A stretch of 64,000 nt of DNA, from the NCBI GenBank assembly GCA_011390955.1, contig JAABRM010000036.1:1-64000 (forward strand). Reading direction: 5' to 3'. Of the stretch, positions 28,149-37,070 are shown piece by piece. The stretch's first letter is position 1, and every line of letters begins with the position of its first letter. This DNA comes from Oscillatoriales cyanobacterium. GTDB taxonomy: Bacteria > Cyanobacteriota > Cyanobacteriia > Cyanobacteriales > Laspinemataceae. The notes beneath the pieces were generated by a model. It was not told the DNA's origin and searched no databases. It saw only the letters and a list, made by a program, of their open reading frames with translations. Both the position numbers and the translations under genes were made by a program.

Positions 28149-28209
28149 GGATAGATGTTTTTTTGTCTAAGTTTTATTAGAAAAAAACCGGGTTTATTTC
28201 GCCTCACCC

Positions 28210-28275
28210 AGAAACCGGGTTTCTTTTTCGCATCTCACAGTTATCTTGGGAAACCACCACAGAAACCCGGTTTCT
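28210..28275. repeat. Paired palindrome element (AGAAACCGGGTTTCT family)
   Basis: AGAAACCGGGTTTCT at 28210-28224 and its reverse form AGAAACCCGGTTTCT at 28261-28275, start to start 51 bases. A degenerate unit precedes it at about 28181. The second unit codes for the C-terminal residues KKPGF of the ATPase gene ending at 28241. Confidence 0.85.
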
Positions 28276-30355
28276 TTTCCACCCAAAGGCGAAACAACTC
28301 CACCATAATTCGCAAATTACCCGCTTTTTCCTCAACCACATCATGCCGCTTTAACCCCTTAATTGCTTCTAATAACACCTCCTCATCAAGTCCCGTAATT
28401 TCCCGAACCATCTCCACAGGTAAACCGGATTTATACGGCGCTAAAATTTGTAAAATCTCTTGTTGTCCTGGGACATCTTGGGCTGCTTGCCCCCAAACCC
28501 CAGTAAAATAATAACGACCGCGTTGATAAAATTCCGGGTCATTAATCACCGCTTCCACATCGTCAACGGTAAACACCGGGTCGCGTTTTTTGCCAGTTTC
28601 AAACATTTCTTGATTATAATGGCGAACTAACTGGAAACCCACCAACTGCACCAAAAAAGGTTGACCACAGGTTAAATCATAGATAAAATCTAAAGCATCC
28701 GGTTGATAATCTAGGATAAAATCCGCATCGGGATTAGCCAACAACTGCGCCGTTGAACCACGGGATAAAAAACTCACGGGGATGGGAATAATACTGGCAA
28801 AAAACGGTTGAAAATAATCCTCGGTCATTTCCTCCAAAGTATGCAAACCGGCAAAAGCAAAAGCAATTCTAGGACTCGCTTGCACCTGTGTCCGCAGCAT
28901 TCCCATAAACCCTGGTTCTATTTTTCCCGCATTAATCAGGTCTTCGATTTTCTCAAATTCATCTAAAGCAATAATTAATCCCTTGCCCTCTCTTAAGCCC
29001 CCTTTTTCCAGGGAATTTTGGGGGGATTCTTCTGTTAAGCCCCCCTTTCGAAGGGGGGTTTGGGGGGATTCTACCAACACTTTATCAACCTGTTGCAGAA
29101 ACCTTCTAAAAGTCGGATAAGGTAACTTTAATAAATCCTCATCTGCCGGAGGAGAAATATTCATAATCTCAGCAATTTCATCACAAATTGCCATCAATAC
29201 TTCCCCCACTCCTTGCGGGGCATTGCCCACATTGAGCATATTCACATAAGCTAGTTTTACCCCATCCCCTAGGCAAGCATTGATATTTCTCAGAATCGAA
29301 GTTTTCCCCATGCGACGATGGCCAAACAATACTACGGACTGAAGCCGATTTGCTTCGATCCATAATTCTTCTAATTGTCTGAGAATATCTTCTCGTCCCA
29401 CAAATAAACTGCCCTCCACCGGGTTGCCAATTACATAGGGAATTCTGACAGGTTCGGTGATGGTAATTTTTCCCACTTCCCCGGCAAGCTGTAGCAAAGC
29501 ATTTTGCCAAGTTTGAGCAATTTTAAGAATTAATTCTCTTTCGGATTGAGGGATATTTTTCGGATTATCTTTAGTCGTTTGCAGTTCTGCTTGGACACGA
29601 TTTAAGGCTAAAGAACGATCCGAAGGAGAAGCACTTTGGTGAATTGCCAGCACTTCAGAAACAACAACATGATATAAACGATGAATCGTTGCCCATGTGT
29701 CTAAACTAAGAGATTCTTTATCCGCAGGAATAAGACTTGCATTTAATTTTTTTAATTCTTCTAAAATATCCTTGATATCAGTGGTTTTTGATCGAGAAAA
29801 TATACTTAAAAAAAATCGGGAAAATCTTAAGCGTTCTATAGTAGCTTTAAAGTTATATTTTCTAATTTTTTCGCCCAATATTTTGGATAGCATTTTATAT
29901 AAATAGCTTGCCTGCTTGCTTATATTATCTGTAGTATAATAATCATCATTTGCAATTTCTTTGTATGCTTTCCCGTTCCAGACACCCAATAAAATAATTC
30001 CCTGTAAATAATTAATATGTTTCCCTGTTTTTCTCAGCAAAATATCATCTATAAATGCCAACATTTCTTCGCTATCCATTGGTTGAGACAATGTGCCTGA
30101 TAACTCTCTGGGAACTGTGGATTGTAAATCGCTGATATCGGCAATAAATTCCCAATCATCAATGCTCAGCGCCTTGCAAATGTCGATAAATGTTTCTCGT
30201 TGAATTGGCCGTCCTTGAAAAAACCGTCTTAAAGTTGCTTGTGAAGTCCTAGCCGCGTCACACAAAGTTAAATCTGTTTGCGTCAAACCTTGCTCGCGTC
30301 TAACTTGATTAACAATGGCTAAACCGGCTGGAGATACTCGAAGCGTATTTCTCAT
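28241..30355 (-). CDS. HTH and vMAP-type domain protein with STAND-like ATPase
   Basis: A 704-residue putative signalling NTPase. Residues 8-70 form an Xre-like HTH (GLTQTDLTLCDAARTSQATL). Residues 95-175 resemble the N-terminal HTH of vWA-MoxR associated proteins (VWNGKAYKEIANDDYYTTDN). The ATPase has GNPVEGSLFVGRE, Walker A GHRRMGKT (345-352) and Walker B LIIALDEFE (460-468), then C-terminal winged-helix regions. Residues about 430-457 (PQTPLRKGGLTEESPQNSLE) are encoded by two mobile C/G-run palindromes inserted in frame just before Walker B. Such proteins act as sensors in conflict or stress signalling; the effector is not evident here. Confidence 0.7.
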   Translation of the reverse strand: MRNTLRVSPAGLAIVNQVRREQGLTQTDLTLCDAARTSQATLRRFFQGRPIQRETFIDICKALSIDDWEFIADISDLQSTVPRELSGTLSQPMDSEEMLAFIDDILLRKTGKHINYLQGIILLGVWNGKAYKEIANDDYYTTDNISKQASYLYKMLSKILGEKIRKYNFKATIERLRFSRFFLSIFSRSKTTDIKDILEELKKLNASLIPADKESLSLDTWATIHRLYHVVVSEVLAIHQSASPSDRSLALNRVQAELQTTKDNPKNIPQSERELILKIAQTWQNALLQLAGEVGKITITEPVRIPYVIGNPVEGSLFVGREDILRQLEELWIEANRLQSVVLFGHRRMGKTSILRNINACLGDGVKLAYVNMLNVGNAPQGVGEVLMAICDEIAEIMNISPPADEDLLKLPYPTFRRFLQQVDKVLVESPQTPLRKGGLTEESPQNSLEKGGLREGKGLIIALDEFEKIEDLINAGKIEPGFMGMLRTQVQASPRIAFAFAGLHTLEEMTEDYFQPFFASIIPIPVSFLSRGSTAQLLANPDADFILDYQPDALDFIYDLTCGQPFLVQLVGFQLVRHYNQEMFETGKKRDPVFTVDDVEAVINDPEFYQRGRYYFTGVWGQAAQDVPGQQEILQILAPYKSGLPVEMVREITGLDEEVLLEAIKGLKRHDVVEEKAGNLRIMVELFRLWVEKKPGFCGGFPR
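28990..29075. repeat. Two C/G-run mobile palindromes inside the ATPase gene
   Basis: Two copies of a palindromic element (AAGCCCCC..., then GGGGGATTCT) lie end to end in the ATPase gene and keep its frame. They are related to the element in the CHAT gene and to the pair in the neighbouring ATPase gene. Confidence 0.75.
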
Positions 30356-30667
30356 CTAAAATCACCACAATTAAGTAAACTAGCATTTATTTTAACAACA
30401 ATTAGATAGCCATTCGGTAGGGTGCGTTAGGCTGGAATAAGCTTTGGTCGATCGCAGATTAATTGAAAATCCAGCCGTAACGCACCGATGAGCAATTATT
30501 AATCTGGAAATCCGGTGCGTTACGGCGGAATTAAAACGGCTGGTTTGTCTATCAAGATTATTGTCCGCCTAACGCACCCTACCGTAAATCCTTGGATTCC
30601 CGCCTTCGCGGGAATGACAGTTTTTCTTCTGATATGGTCTGTGGTGCATTTATTTCTGCCCGTCTAC
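30356..30667. repeat. Repeat-rich gap with an 83-bp dispersed repeat (30581-30663)
   Basis: No gene. The stretch 30581-30663 matches, in reverse, 58497-58579 with about one difference, and a more diverged copy lies near 58327-58410. It contains the palindrome ATTCCCGC-N5-GCGGGAAT. A GTAGGGTGCGTTA motif, another common cyanobacterial repeat, lies at about 30418. Confidence 0.7.
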
Positions 30668-31777
30668 TTAGTTATTTTTTGCCAAATAATCGGCATAAGT
30701 TTCATAACATCGCCGCATGAGTTGCTGAGGATGACCCCCAGTTTCAGCAATAATTTTAGATATTTCCTCCTCGCTAAAAGATACCGGGGTTGAGGCTAAA
30801 CGCTGGGCAATAAAAGCCCGCGCTGTGGTTTCATCCCAGGGTTCTAGTTTGACTGGAATAAAAAGATTTTCAAAGGGCGAAAGCTTCCCTTGATCTTGAT
30901 AGAGTTGATCTAAAGATTGACTAGAACCGAATACTAGACGCAAGGGGGCATTCATCCCTTCAGCTAGACTGCGTAAATAAGAGGCAATGTCACTTTCGAT
31001 AAATCCATCTTCCGTCAATTTTTCTACTTTATCCATCACCAATAGCCGTTGTTCCTTCTTCAATTCACGATTTAGCGGATATCCTCGATTTTCAGTAATT
31101 CCCAGGCGATCGCACAAATCCATGTAAAATTCATCCTCATTTTCCAACGATTGCAAATCCAAATATATCCCCTCACGAGGTTGCAGTAGTTGGCTTTTTG
31201 CTTCTCGGCAAATAGCCTGCAATACAGAAGATTTGCCAATACCTTTTTCTCCAACTACTGACACATGACTGCCACTATTTAGCAGTTCAAAAATATCTCT
31301 AATTTCTTTTTCTCGATTAAAGAATAACTTTGGGTCATCTACTCTCCCGGTAAGAGGGATAAACGGGTTACGGGGGTGGGGTGGAGAGTCGGCTTTGTCT
31401 GTTTTTGTGACATTAAGGGCAGGATCCCCCCCCGCCCCCCTTGAAAAGGGGGGAGTAGAGTCGGTGTCTGTGACATTAAGGGCTAGATCCCCCCCCGCCC
31501 CCCTTGAAAAGGGGGGAGTAGTGAGGAGCATTTCCGGTTTATGTTGGGCAAAGAGGGTAAATAAGTCACTACGACGCGATCGCCGGTCTTTGGCAAAGTC
31601 ACTATTGAGGTCAAGAACCCGGTAAATCCTTTCTATATGCTTTCTGACTGTAGGGGGTTGGATGCCCATGTTCTTGGCAATTTCCTCATCGGGTATCCCT
31701 TGCAACACCTGAGTCAGTACCTCGTGCAGCTTCGGGGTGAGTTGGGCGTATTTTTCCTCAAACTCTTGTGTATCCAT
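30668..31777 (-). CDS. LuxR-type HTH protein with STAND/AAA-like ATPase
   Basis: A 369-residue protein. Residues 10-60 form a LuxR/GerE-like HTH (LTQVLQGIPDEEIAKNMGIQ, then PPTVRKHIERIYRVL). The ATPase has FFNREKEI, Walker A GEKGIGKS (176-183) and Walker B RLLVMDKVEKL (D249). Residues 86-127 are a 21-residue unit repeated twice (TPPFSRGAGGD and ALNVT), encoded by two 63-bp copies of a mobile palindrome. It resembles STAND-type regulators that couple nucleotide state to DNA binding. Divergent from a small membrane protein at 32070, with an operator-like palindrome between. Confidence 0.7.
   Translation of the reverse strand: MDTQEFEEKYAQLTPKLHEVLTQVLQGIPDEEIAKNMGIQPPTVRKHIERIYRVLDLNSDFAKDRRSRRSDLFTLFAQHKPEMLLTTPPFSRGAGGDLALNVTDTDSTPPFSRGAGGDPALNVTKTDKADSPPHPRNPFIPLTGRVDDPKLFFNREKEIRDIFELLNSGSHVSVVGEKGIGKSSVLQAICREAKSQLLQPREGIYLDLQSLENEDEFYMDLCDRLGITENRGYPLNRELKKEQRLLVMDKVEKLTEDGFIESDIASYLRSLAEGMNAPLRLVFGSSQSLDQLYQDQGKLSPFENLFIPVKLEPWDETTARAFIAQRLASTPVSFSEEEISKIIAETGGHPQQLMRRCYETYADYLAKNN
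31425..31520. repeat. Two 63-bp direct repeats of a C/G-run palindrome within the LuxR-ATPase gene
   Basis: Two units, each with eight C, GCCCCCCTTGAAAAGGGGGG and flanking TGACATTAAGGGC, lie 63 bases apart, so the frame is kept and 21 codons are duplicated. Confidence 0.8.
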
Positions 31778-31977
31778 AGATTTTGGTCTTTTATATGCGT
31801 TGATGTGAAATGAGGGGTGCTTTGTTCCTCTTCTATTGTACCCCCTGGACGCGGAAAACCTAAGTTTTCCCCGATGTAATATTTTTTAACAAAGCCTAAA
31901 AGCCTATATAGCAAAGAATTTTCCGGCCATTAATGTCAAGCTGATGTCACATAAACGTATTTTTTCAGAAAAAACCT

Positions 31978-31999
31978 TGTCACTTATTTATTTGTGACA
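31978..31999. promoter_or_regulatory. Operator-like palindrome TGTCAC-N10-GTGACA
   Basis: A perfect 6-bp inverted repeat with a 10-base spacer lies between two divergent genes. Half-site variants TGTCACATAA and TGACATAA occur nearby (31944-31953, 31994-32003). Spacing of about two helical turns suits a dimeric repressor or activator, perhaps the LuxR-type protein encoded next to it. Confidence 0.5.
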
Positions 32000-32069
32000 T
32001 AAATTAGAGATATGACAGAAGTCAATCAAGCAATCAATACACAGGATAAGCAAATAAGGAAGGGCTTTT

Positions 32070-32405
32070 ATGAGTACCGGAACCGAAAAAGCAGGCATCG
32101 TGGGAACAGCGGCAACTCTGGCTTCTCTGATTTTTCCTGTAATACCTCAGATCGGGCCATTGCCGATTCGTTTATTGATTTGTCTGGCGATCGGCAGTGT
32201 GGCAACGTTTGCGATTGTCAACTCGCAATCAACAGCGTTGACGAACATTCTGAGCGAATATGCTCATTTTGTGATGTCGATCGCTCGGAGGATCTTTCGC
32301 TTATTTTGCCAGGGAATTCATTTTTTAGCAATTGGATTAGCAAACCTAGACTGCTTTTTATCCAAACTCAACAGCAAAAGCAGCAGAGGCGATCGCGCCT
32401 TATAG
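32070..32405 (+). CDS. Small two-TM membrane protein, function unknown
   Basis: A 111-residue protein with AAGGAAGG upstream of ATG 32070. Two hydrophobic stretches (GIVGTAATLASLIFPVIP and LPIRLLICLAIGSVATFAIV) are followed by an amphipathic region with aromatic residues. The last codons lie inside a 33-bp direct repeat. It is divergent from the LuxR-ATPase gene, so it may be its regulated output, possibly a membrane effector. Another frame from 32012 covers the same DNA but looks repeat-derived. Confidence 0.5.
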   Translation: MSTGTEKAGIVGTAATLASLIFPVIPQIGPLPIRLLICLAIGSVATFAIVNSQSTALTNILSEYAHFVMSIARRIFRLFCQGIHFLAIGLANLDCFLSKLNSKSSRGDRAL

Positions 32406-32567
32406 CCTTAACCTCACCCGCGATCGGCAATTCTCAAACCCCAGAAACCGGGTTTCTTTTTCCCCAATTAAAATTATCTTTGTTCCCCACAACAGAAACC
32501 CGGTTTCTTTCACCCCAAAACACAGATCAAAAAAAGGCGATCGCGCCTTATAGCCTTAACCTCACCC
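32387..32567. repeat. 33-bp direct repeats bracketing a paired palindrome element
   Basis: The 33 bases at 32387-32419 (start AGGCGATCGCGCCTTATAGC) recur exactly at 32535-32567. Between them are AGAAACCGGGTTTCT (32443) and AGAAACCCGGTTTCT (32494). This looks like insertion of the element with target duplication, or slipped duplication of the 3' end of the preceding gene. Confidence 0.75.
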
Positions 32568-32696
32568 CTAGGAACACAGCACAGTGTTTTTTTATGCGTT
32601 TATTTATTATCAAATAAACTGATAAATCAACCATTAAAAAATGATTAAATAGACAATTTATGGTAAAATAAAATCAAAGTAAAATGCCATAAACTT

Positions 32697-33554
32697 ATGA
32701 CCAAAAAAGCCGATATTGGCAGTAAAAGGTTAATTAGCCTAGAACCGGAAAAATGGGTAAAGTGGCTAACCTCCTTTACTGATGTACAAGTCCGAGAAAT
32801 TGTCAACTCCGAATTCCAATGGATTAGCCGAGAAAGTGATGTATTAATCCGCGCTTATACCCCCGAATATGGGGAATTCTTGCTAATCAATGAGTTACAA
32901 TTATATTACACCGGAAAATTGCCCCGCCGCATCCGAGCGTATGCTGGGTTGGCGGAAGAAAAGTATCAGCTACCTGTTTATCCGGTACTGGTGAATATTC
33001 TTCAAAGTAGTTATGCCAATATTCCCCAGGGTTACTTTTCGGAATTTGCCGGGTTACAAGCGCGTCAAGATTATCGAGTAATTAATCTGTGGGAGGTGAA
33101 TGCGGAGATAGTTTTTGAGCGATCGCTGACGGCACTTTTACCCTTTGTCCCGGTGTTAAAAGGAGGTGGGGAAGAATCTACAGTACAAGAAGCATTGCGA
33201 CTGTTACGCAATGACGAAAAACTTAACGACCTGGAAACTCTTTTGGCGTTTTTTGCTACCTTTGTTTTAGAAAGTAGCGTAGTACAACAAATAATGAGGT
33301 GGGATATGGCAGTGTTACAGAAATCTCCCTGGTATCAAGAAATTTTGAATCAAGGAGTTAAACAAGGACGCGAAGAAGGACGAGAAGAAGGACTTTTATC
33401 CGCGATCGCCCTGGGGTTAGAATTAAAATTTGGGGAAACCGCATTAGAACTAATGCCCGCAGTTTCCCAAATTAAAAATGTGGCACGGTTGACGGCACTG
33501 AAGGACGCAATTAAAGCCGTCAATAGTCTGGCAGAATTCCAGCAAATGATTTAA
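32697..33554 (+). CDS. Rpn/PD-(D/E)XK family putative nuclease (copy 1)
   Basis: A 285-residue protein. The nuclease core has D48 (SRESDVLIRAY) and E66-L-Q68 (LLINELQLYY), as in Rpn recombination-promoting nucleases and transposase_31-like proteins. The C-terminal part has QGVKQGREEGREEGLLSAIA and a DUF4351-like helical end. These proteins are numerous in cyanobacteria; Rpn proteins of E. coli are DNA endonucleases linked to RecA-independent recombination and phage defence. The N-terminal 280 residues are identical to the copy at 33799. It has its own AT-rich promoter region (GGTAAAATAAA) and a hairpin terminator. Confidence 0.75.
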   Translation: MTKKADIGSKRLISLEPEKWVKWLTSFTDVQVREIVNSEFQWISRESDVLIRAYTPEYGEFLLINELQLYYTGKLPRRIRAYAGLAEEKYQLPVYPVLVNILQSSYANIPQGYFSEFAGLQARQDYRVINLWEVNAEIVFERSLTALLPFVPVLKGGGEESTVQEALRLLRNDEKLNDLETLLAFFATFVLESSVVQQIMRWDMAVLQKSPWYQEILNQGVKQGREEGREEGLLSAIALGLELKFGETALELMPAVSQIKNVARLTALKDAIKAVNSLAEFQQMI

Positions 33555-33576
33555 TATTCCTTGAATTTTTCTCTCT

Positions 33577-33611
33577 GCCAGCCCCGAAAATCATCAATTT
33601 TCGGGGCTGGC
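33577..33611 (+). terminator. Hairpin after the first Rpn gene
   Basis: A perfect 15-bp stem (33577-33591 with 33597-33611), loop of five bases. No T-run follows, so it may be a less typical terminator. Confidence 0.65.
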
Positions 33612-33798
33612 TTGTGCTTGACTTTTCCCGGAACCTAGTTAACAATCGGTTATTTGGTATTGGCAAAAAAATATCGATTTATTTATTCGGTTTGTCTGGT
33701 TAATTGCCGTTTAAAAAAACACAAAGAAATATTTAAATCCTAAAAATAATGGCTAATTTATTGGTAAAATAAACCTAGATATTCAGCCCAATAAAATT

Positions 33799-34656
33799 AT
33801 GACCAAAAAAGCCGATATTGGCAGTAAAAGGTTAATTAGCCTAGAACCGGAAAAATGGGTAAAGTGGCTAACCTCCTTTACTGATGTACAAGTCCGAGAA
33901 ATTGTCAACTCGGAATTCCAATGGATTAGCCGAGAAAGTGATGTATTAATCCGCGCTTATACCCCCGAATATGGGGAATTCTTGCTAATCAATGAGTTAC
34001 AATTATATTACACCGGAAAATTGCCCCGCCGCATCCGAGCGTATGCTGGGTTGGCGGAAGAAAAGTATCAGCTACCTGTTTATCCGGTACTGGTGAATAT
34101 TCTTCAAAGTAGTTATGCCAATATTCCCCAGGGTTACTTTTCGGAATTTGCCGGGTTACAAGCGCGTCAAGATTATCGAGTAATTAATCTGTGGGAGGTG
34201 AATGCGGAGATAGTTTTTGAGCGATCGCTGACGGCACTTTTACCCTTTGTCCCGGTGTTAAAAGGAGGTGGGGAAGAATCTACAGTACAAGAAGCATTGC
34301 GACTGTTACGCAATGACGAAAAACTTAACGACCTGGAAACTCTTTTGGCGTTTTTTGCTACCTTTGTTTTAGAAAGTAGCGTAGTACAACAAATAATGAG
34401 GTGGGATATGGCAGTGTTACAGAAATCTCCCTGGTATCAAGAAATTTTGAATCAAGGAGTTAAACAAGGACGCGAAGAAGGACGAGAAGAAGGACTTTTA
34501 TCCGCGATCGCCCTGGGGTTAGAATTAAAATTTGGGGAAACCGCATTAGAACTAATGCCCGCAGTTTCCCAAATTAAAAATGTGGCACGGTTGACGGCAC
34601 TGAAGGACGCAATTAAAGCCGTCAATAGTCTGGCAGAATTCCAGAATTTAATCTAA
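33799..34656 (+). CDS. Rpn/PD-(D/E)XK family putative nuclease (copy 2)
   Basis: A 285-residue protein that is identical to the copy at 32697 except for the last four residues (FQNLI here, FQQMI there). The DNA of the two genes differs at very few positions, for instance one silent change near 33912, although the intergenic sequences differ. So the duplication, or a gene conversion event, is recent and restricted to the coding sequence. D48 and E66-L-Q68 are intact in both. The downstream terminator differs from copy 1 and is shared with the decayed remnant at about 37790. Confidence 0.75.
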   Translation: MTKKADIGSKRLISLEPEKWVKWLTSFTDVQVREIVNSEFQWISRESDVLIRAYTPEYGEFLLINELQLYYTGKLPRRIRAYAGLAEEKYQLPVYPVLVNILQSSYANIPQGYFSEFAGLQARQDYRVINLWEVNAEIVFERSLTALLPFVPVLKGGGEESTVQEALRLLRNDEKLNDLETLLAFFATFVLESSVVQQIMRWDMAVLQKSPWYQEILNQGVKQGREEGREEGLLSAIALGLELKFGETALELMPAVSQIKNVARLTALKDAIKAVNSLAEFQNLI

Positions 34657-34699
34657 TCCAACCCGAAAAAAATCACCAATAATTAATAACCAATAACCC

Positions 34700-34724
34700 A
34701 ACCCGGTTAAATAACCGGGTTTTT
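34700..34724 (+). terminator. Terminator of the second Rpn gene
   Basis: AACCCGGTTA (34700-34709) pairs with TAACCGGGTT (34712-34721), followed by T residues. Confidence 0.85.
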
Positions 34725-34897
34725 ATGCGATCGCAGGTTAAAGCAGGATGACAAAAAGTAATTCTATCAGCGATATGCCATCCGGCAGGCTTCGCGATCG
34801 CCCTGGGGTAATAACGGCAAAGATCGTATAGCAATCCTGCACGGATTGCTATATCTGTGCGATCGCCGTCCGGATCTGTCGATCCCCCCAACTCTTG

Positions 34898-36733
34898 TTA
34901 ACCTCCCGGACTGGAGAGCACGTCAAGGATATCCCCTTGCTCATCTTTGGGCAGTTGCCACTGGGCAACTACATTCAGGGTGCCTTCGAGAAACTGTTGC
35001 CGCGTCAAATAGCGCTGAATTTTGCCACTGGAAGTTTTGGGCAGACTGGCAGTTTTTAACAGCGCGATCGCATAAACTTCTGCTACATATTCAGCCGCGA
35101 TCGCCTGTCGGATCGCCGTAACAATTTCCTCTACGGGCAACTGACGCAGAAAAGTCCGTTCCACCTCATAAGCAATGACCAACCTTTCCTCTCCGTCCGC
35201 TTCCACGGAAAACGCTGCCCCACAACCGGGACGCAAAGAAGGATGACTTGCTTCGACCGTCGCTTCAATATTTTGGGGATATTGGTTCCGACCCCAAATA
35301 ATCATCATTTCCTTAAAGCGACCGGCGACAAAAAGTTCCCCATTATGAAGATGTCCTAAATCTCCAGTCCGTAAAAATGGCCCTTCTCCGGTATCTGCCA
35401 AATAAGCATTAAAAGTTTTTTCCGTTTGTTCCCCTTGGTTCCAATAGCCTTTACCTACCCCAGACCCAGACACCCAAATTTCTCCCACTTGGTCTGGGGG
35501 ACATTCGGTTAAAGTTTCCGTGTCAACAATCAAAATTTTCTGATCTAACCAAGCATAACCGCAACTGACGATCGCCCTTGACCCTGGAGCATCTTTTGCC
35601 ACTGGGACAATCCGATTTTCTTCCAACCCGGCGCCGTCTAAATAGCGAATGGTCGGCGGGGCAGTTTTCTCACCCCCAGAAACTAATAAAGTGGTTTCTG
35701 CCATGCCATAACAGGGATAAAAAGCCTCTGGGCGAAAACCGCAAGGCGCAAACTTTTGGGCAAATTTTTCTAAAGTTTCTGCCCGGACGGGTTCGGCCCC
35801 GGAAAAAGCCACTTCCCAATGACTCAGGTCAAGGGTTGCCAGTTGTTTGTCTGTAACCCTCCGCAAACAAAGGTCATAAGCAAAATTCGGGCCGCCACTG
35901 GTGGTGGCTTGATAGCGAGAAACCGCTTGTAACCATAAAAAAGGTTTTTGTAAAAAGGTCATGGGGGACATGAGGGCGACGGGAAAACCGCCGTAAAGGG
36001 GCTGGATCGCGCCGCCAATGAGTCCCATGTCATGGTAAAGGGGCAGCCAAATCACTCCCGCGCTGCGGCGACTATGCCCAAATCCGCGATAAATCATCTC
36101 CGAGTTGTAGAGCATATTTTTGTGTGTCACCATTACCCCTTTGGGGTTGCCGGTGGAACCGGAAGTGTACTGGAGAAAGACTAACGACTCTGGGGTGAGA
36201 TCCGGTTTGACCCATAAAGAGGCGCGATCGCGAAGCGGCGCGGATGCGCTATCGCTGGTAATTCGATCGGTCAGTACCTTGGTGCAATTGGCTAATTCGG
36301 GATATTCTCCTAATTGTTTTTTGGCTAGGTTGAATAGCGCGGCGGTGGTGAGGATAAAACGCGCTTCAGAAGACGATACCCGCGACTGAAAACCCGCTAA
36401 AGACTGGTTGGGTCTGGGGGGATAGGTGGTGACGGCGATCGTTCCCGCATAGACACAACCAAAGAAAGCGACGATAAATTCCAAAGTATCGGAGAAAGAG
36501 TAAATCAGTAACGCTCGCTCACCCGTGGCACCCAAGGTCTGAAGTTCAGCAGCGATCGCCCGGGCCATAGTATCCAACTGCTGATAAGTCAGACTGCCGG
36601 ATTCCTTTTCGCCGTCGCCCAAAAATCGATAGACGACTTCATCGGGTTGACTTAAAGCCCTTTCTTGTACCAGGTCTAGTAACGTGGCAGATTGATTGGC
36701 AAATTTGGCAAATTCTGAACTGGTCTCTAACAT
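34898..36733 (-). CDS. Fatty acyl-AMP ligase (FAAL)
   Basis: A 611-residue adenylate-forming enzyme that activates a fatty acid to acyl-AMP, usually for transfer to an acyl carrier protein. Seen: YTSGSTGNPKGVMVTH (A3), YGMAETTLLVSG (A5), RTGDLGHLHNGELFVAGR and a C-terminal SSGKIQRYLT with the lysine. The order and length fit FAALs rather than CoA ligases. No carrier protein, PKS or NRPS gene is adjacent. About 36216-36256 a repeat-derived stretch (SDSASAPLRDRASLW) is inserted in frame. The gene is divergent from a fatty-acid hydroxylase gene at 37071, which hints at a joint lipid role. Confidence 0.85.
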   Translation of the reverse strand: MLETSSEFAKFANQSATLLDLVQERALSQPDEVVYRFLGDGEKESGSLTYQQLDTMARAIAAELQTLGATGERALLIYSFSDTLEFIVAFFGCVYAGTIAVTTYPPRPNQSLAGFQSRVSSSEARFILTTAALFNLAKKQLGEYPELANCTKVLTDRITSDSASAPLRDRASLWVKPDLTPESLVFLQYTSGSTGNPKGVMVTHKNMLYNSEMIYRGFGHSRRSAGVIWLPLYHDMGLIGGAIQPLYGGFPVALMSPMTFLQKPFLWLQAVSRYQATTSGGPNFAYDLCLRRVTDKQLATLDLSHWEVAFSGAEPVRAETLEKFAQKFAPCGFRPEAFYPCYGMAETTLLVSGGEKTAPPTIRYLDGAGLEENRIVPVAKDAPGSRAIVSCGYAWLDQKILIVDTETLTECPPDQVGEIWVSGSGVGKGYWNQGEQTEKTFNAYLADTGEGPFLRTGDLGHLHNGELFVAGRFKEMMIIWGRNQYPQNIEATVEASHPSLRPGCGAAFSVEADGEERLVIAYEVERTFLRQLPVEEIVTAIRQAIAAEYVAEVYAIALLKTASLPKTSSGKIQRYLTRQQFLEGTLNVVAQWQLPKDEQGDILDVLSSPGG

Positions 36734-37070
36734 GATTAAATTGCCGCCGGTGATAGTGGATGATTCATTTTCTGAGTTATTGTATCTGATGCAATGCTAA
36801 ATTGTTCTGACTGAGCAAAAACAAAGCAACTCCATCTGCCGATTGACCAATAACTGACCAATAACTGACAAATAACTGAAAATTCCTGTCAATAAGTCCC
36901 GGTCAATATTCAGGGGTCAAGCAAAGCGAAATTGCTCCGCAACGCCCCAAGCGATATTGCTCCGCAACGCTTTCGCGATCGCGGCGGGTGAATCGCGAGA
37001 TAATTTTTGCTATAATGAATGGGAAAATCTCTGGGTTTTCCTTAGAGAATAGAGTTCAAGAGGAGTGAAT
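36734..37070. other. 337-bp divergent gap with repeats
   Basis: Contains two copies of a TTGCTCCGCAACGC motif (around 36928 and 36956) next to a HIP1 site, typical of short interspersed cyanobacterial repeats, and a promoter for the hydroxylase at its end. Confidence 0.5.
37008..37016 (+). promoter_or_regulatory. Extended -10 promoter element of the hydroxylase gene
   Basis: TGC-TATAAT at 37008-37016 is a near-perfect extended -10 box, about 55 bases upstream of the ATG at 37071. No good -35 box is seen, as is usual for extended -10 promoters. Confidence 0.55.

Noticed and set aside
31925-32069. End of a Tn7-like CRISPR-associated transposon (TGTCAC-type repeats)
   Set aside because: The motif resembles such ends, but no tnsB, tnsC, tniQ or cas12k gene and no tRNA target are present. 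An operator is simpler.
32012-32617. 201-codon frame overlapping the small membrane protein gene
   Set aside because: It runs through the direct repeats and palindromes, with a repeat-derived second half. The overlapping frame at 32070 has a ribosome binding site and TM segments.
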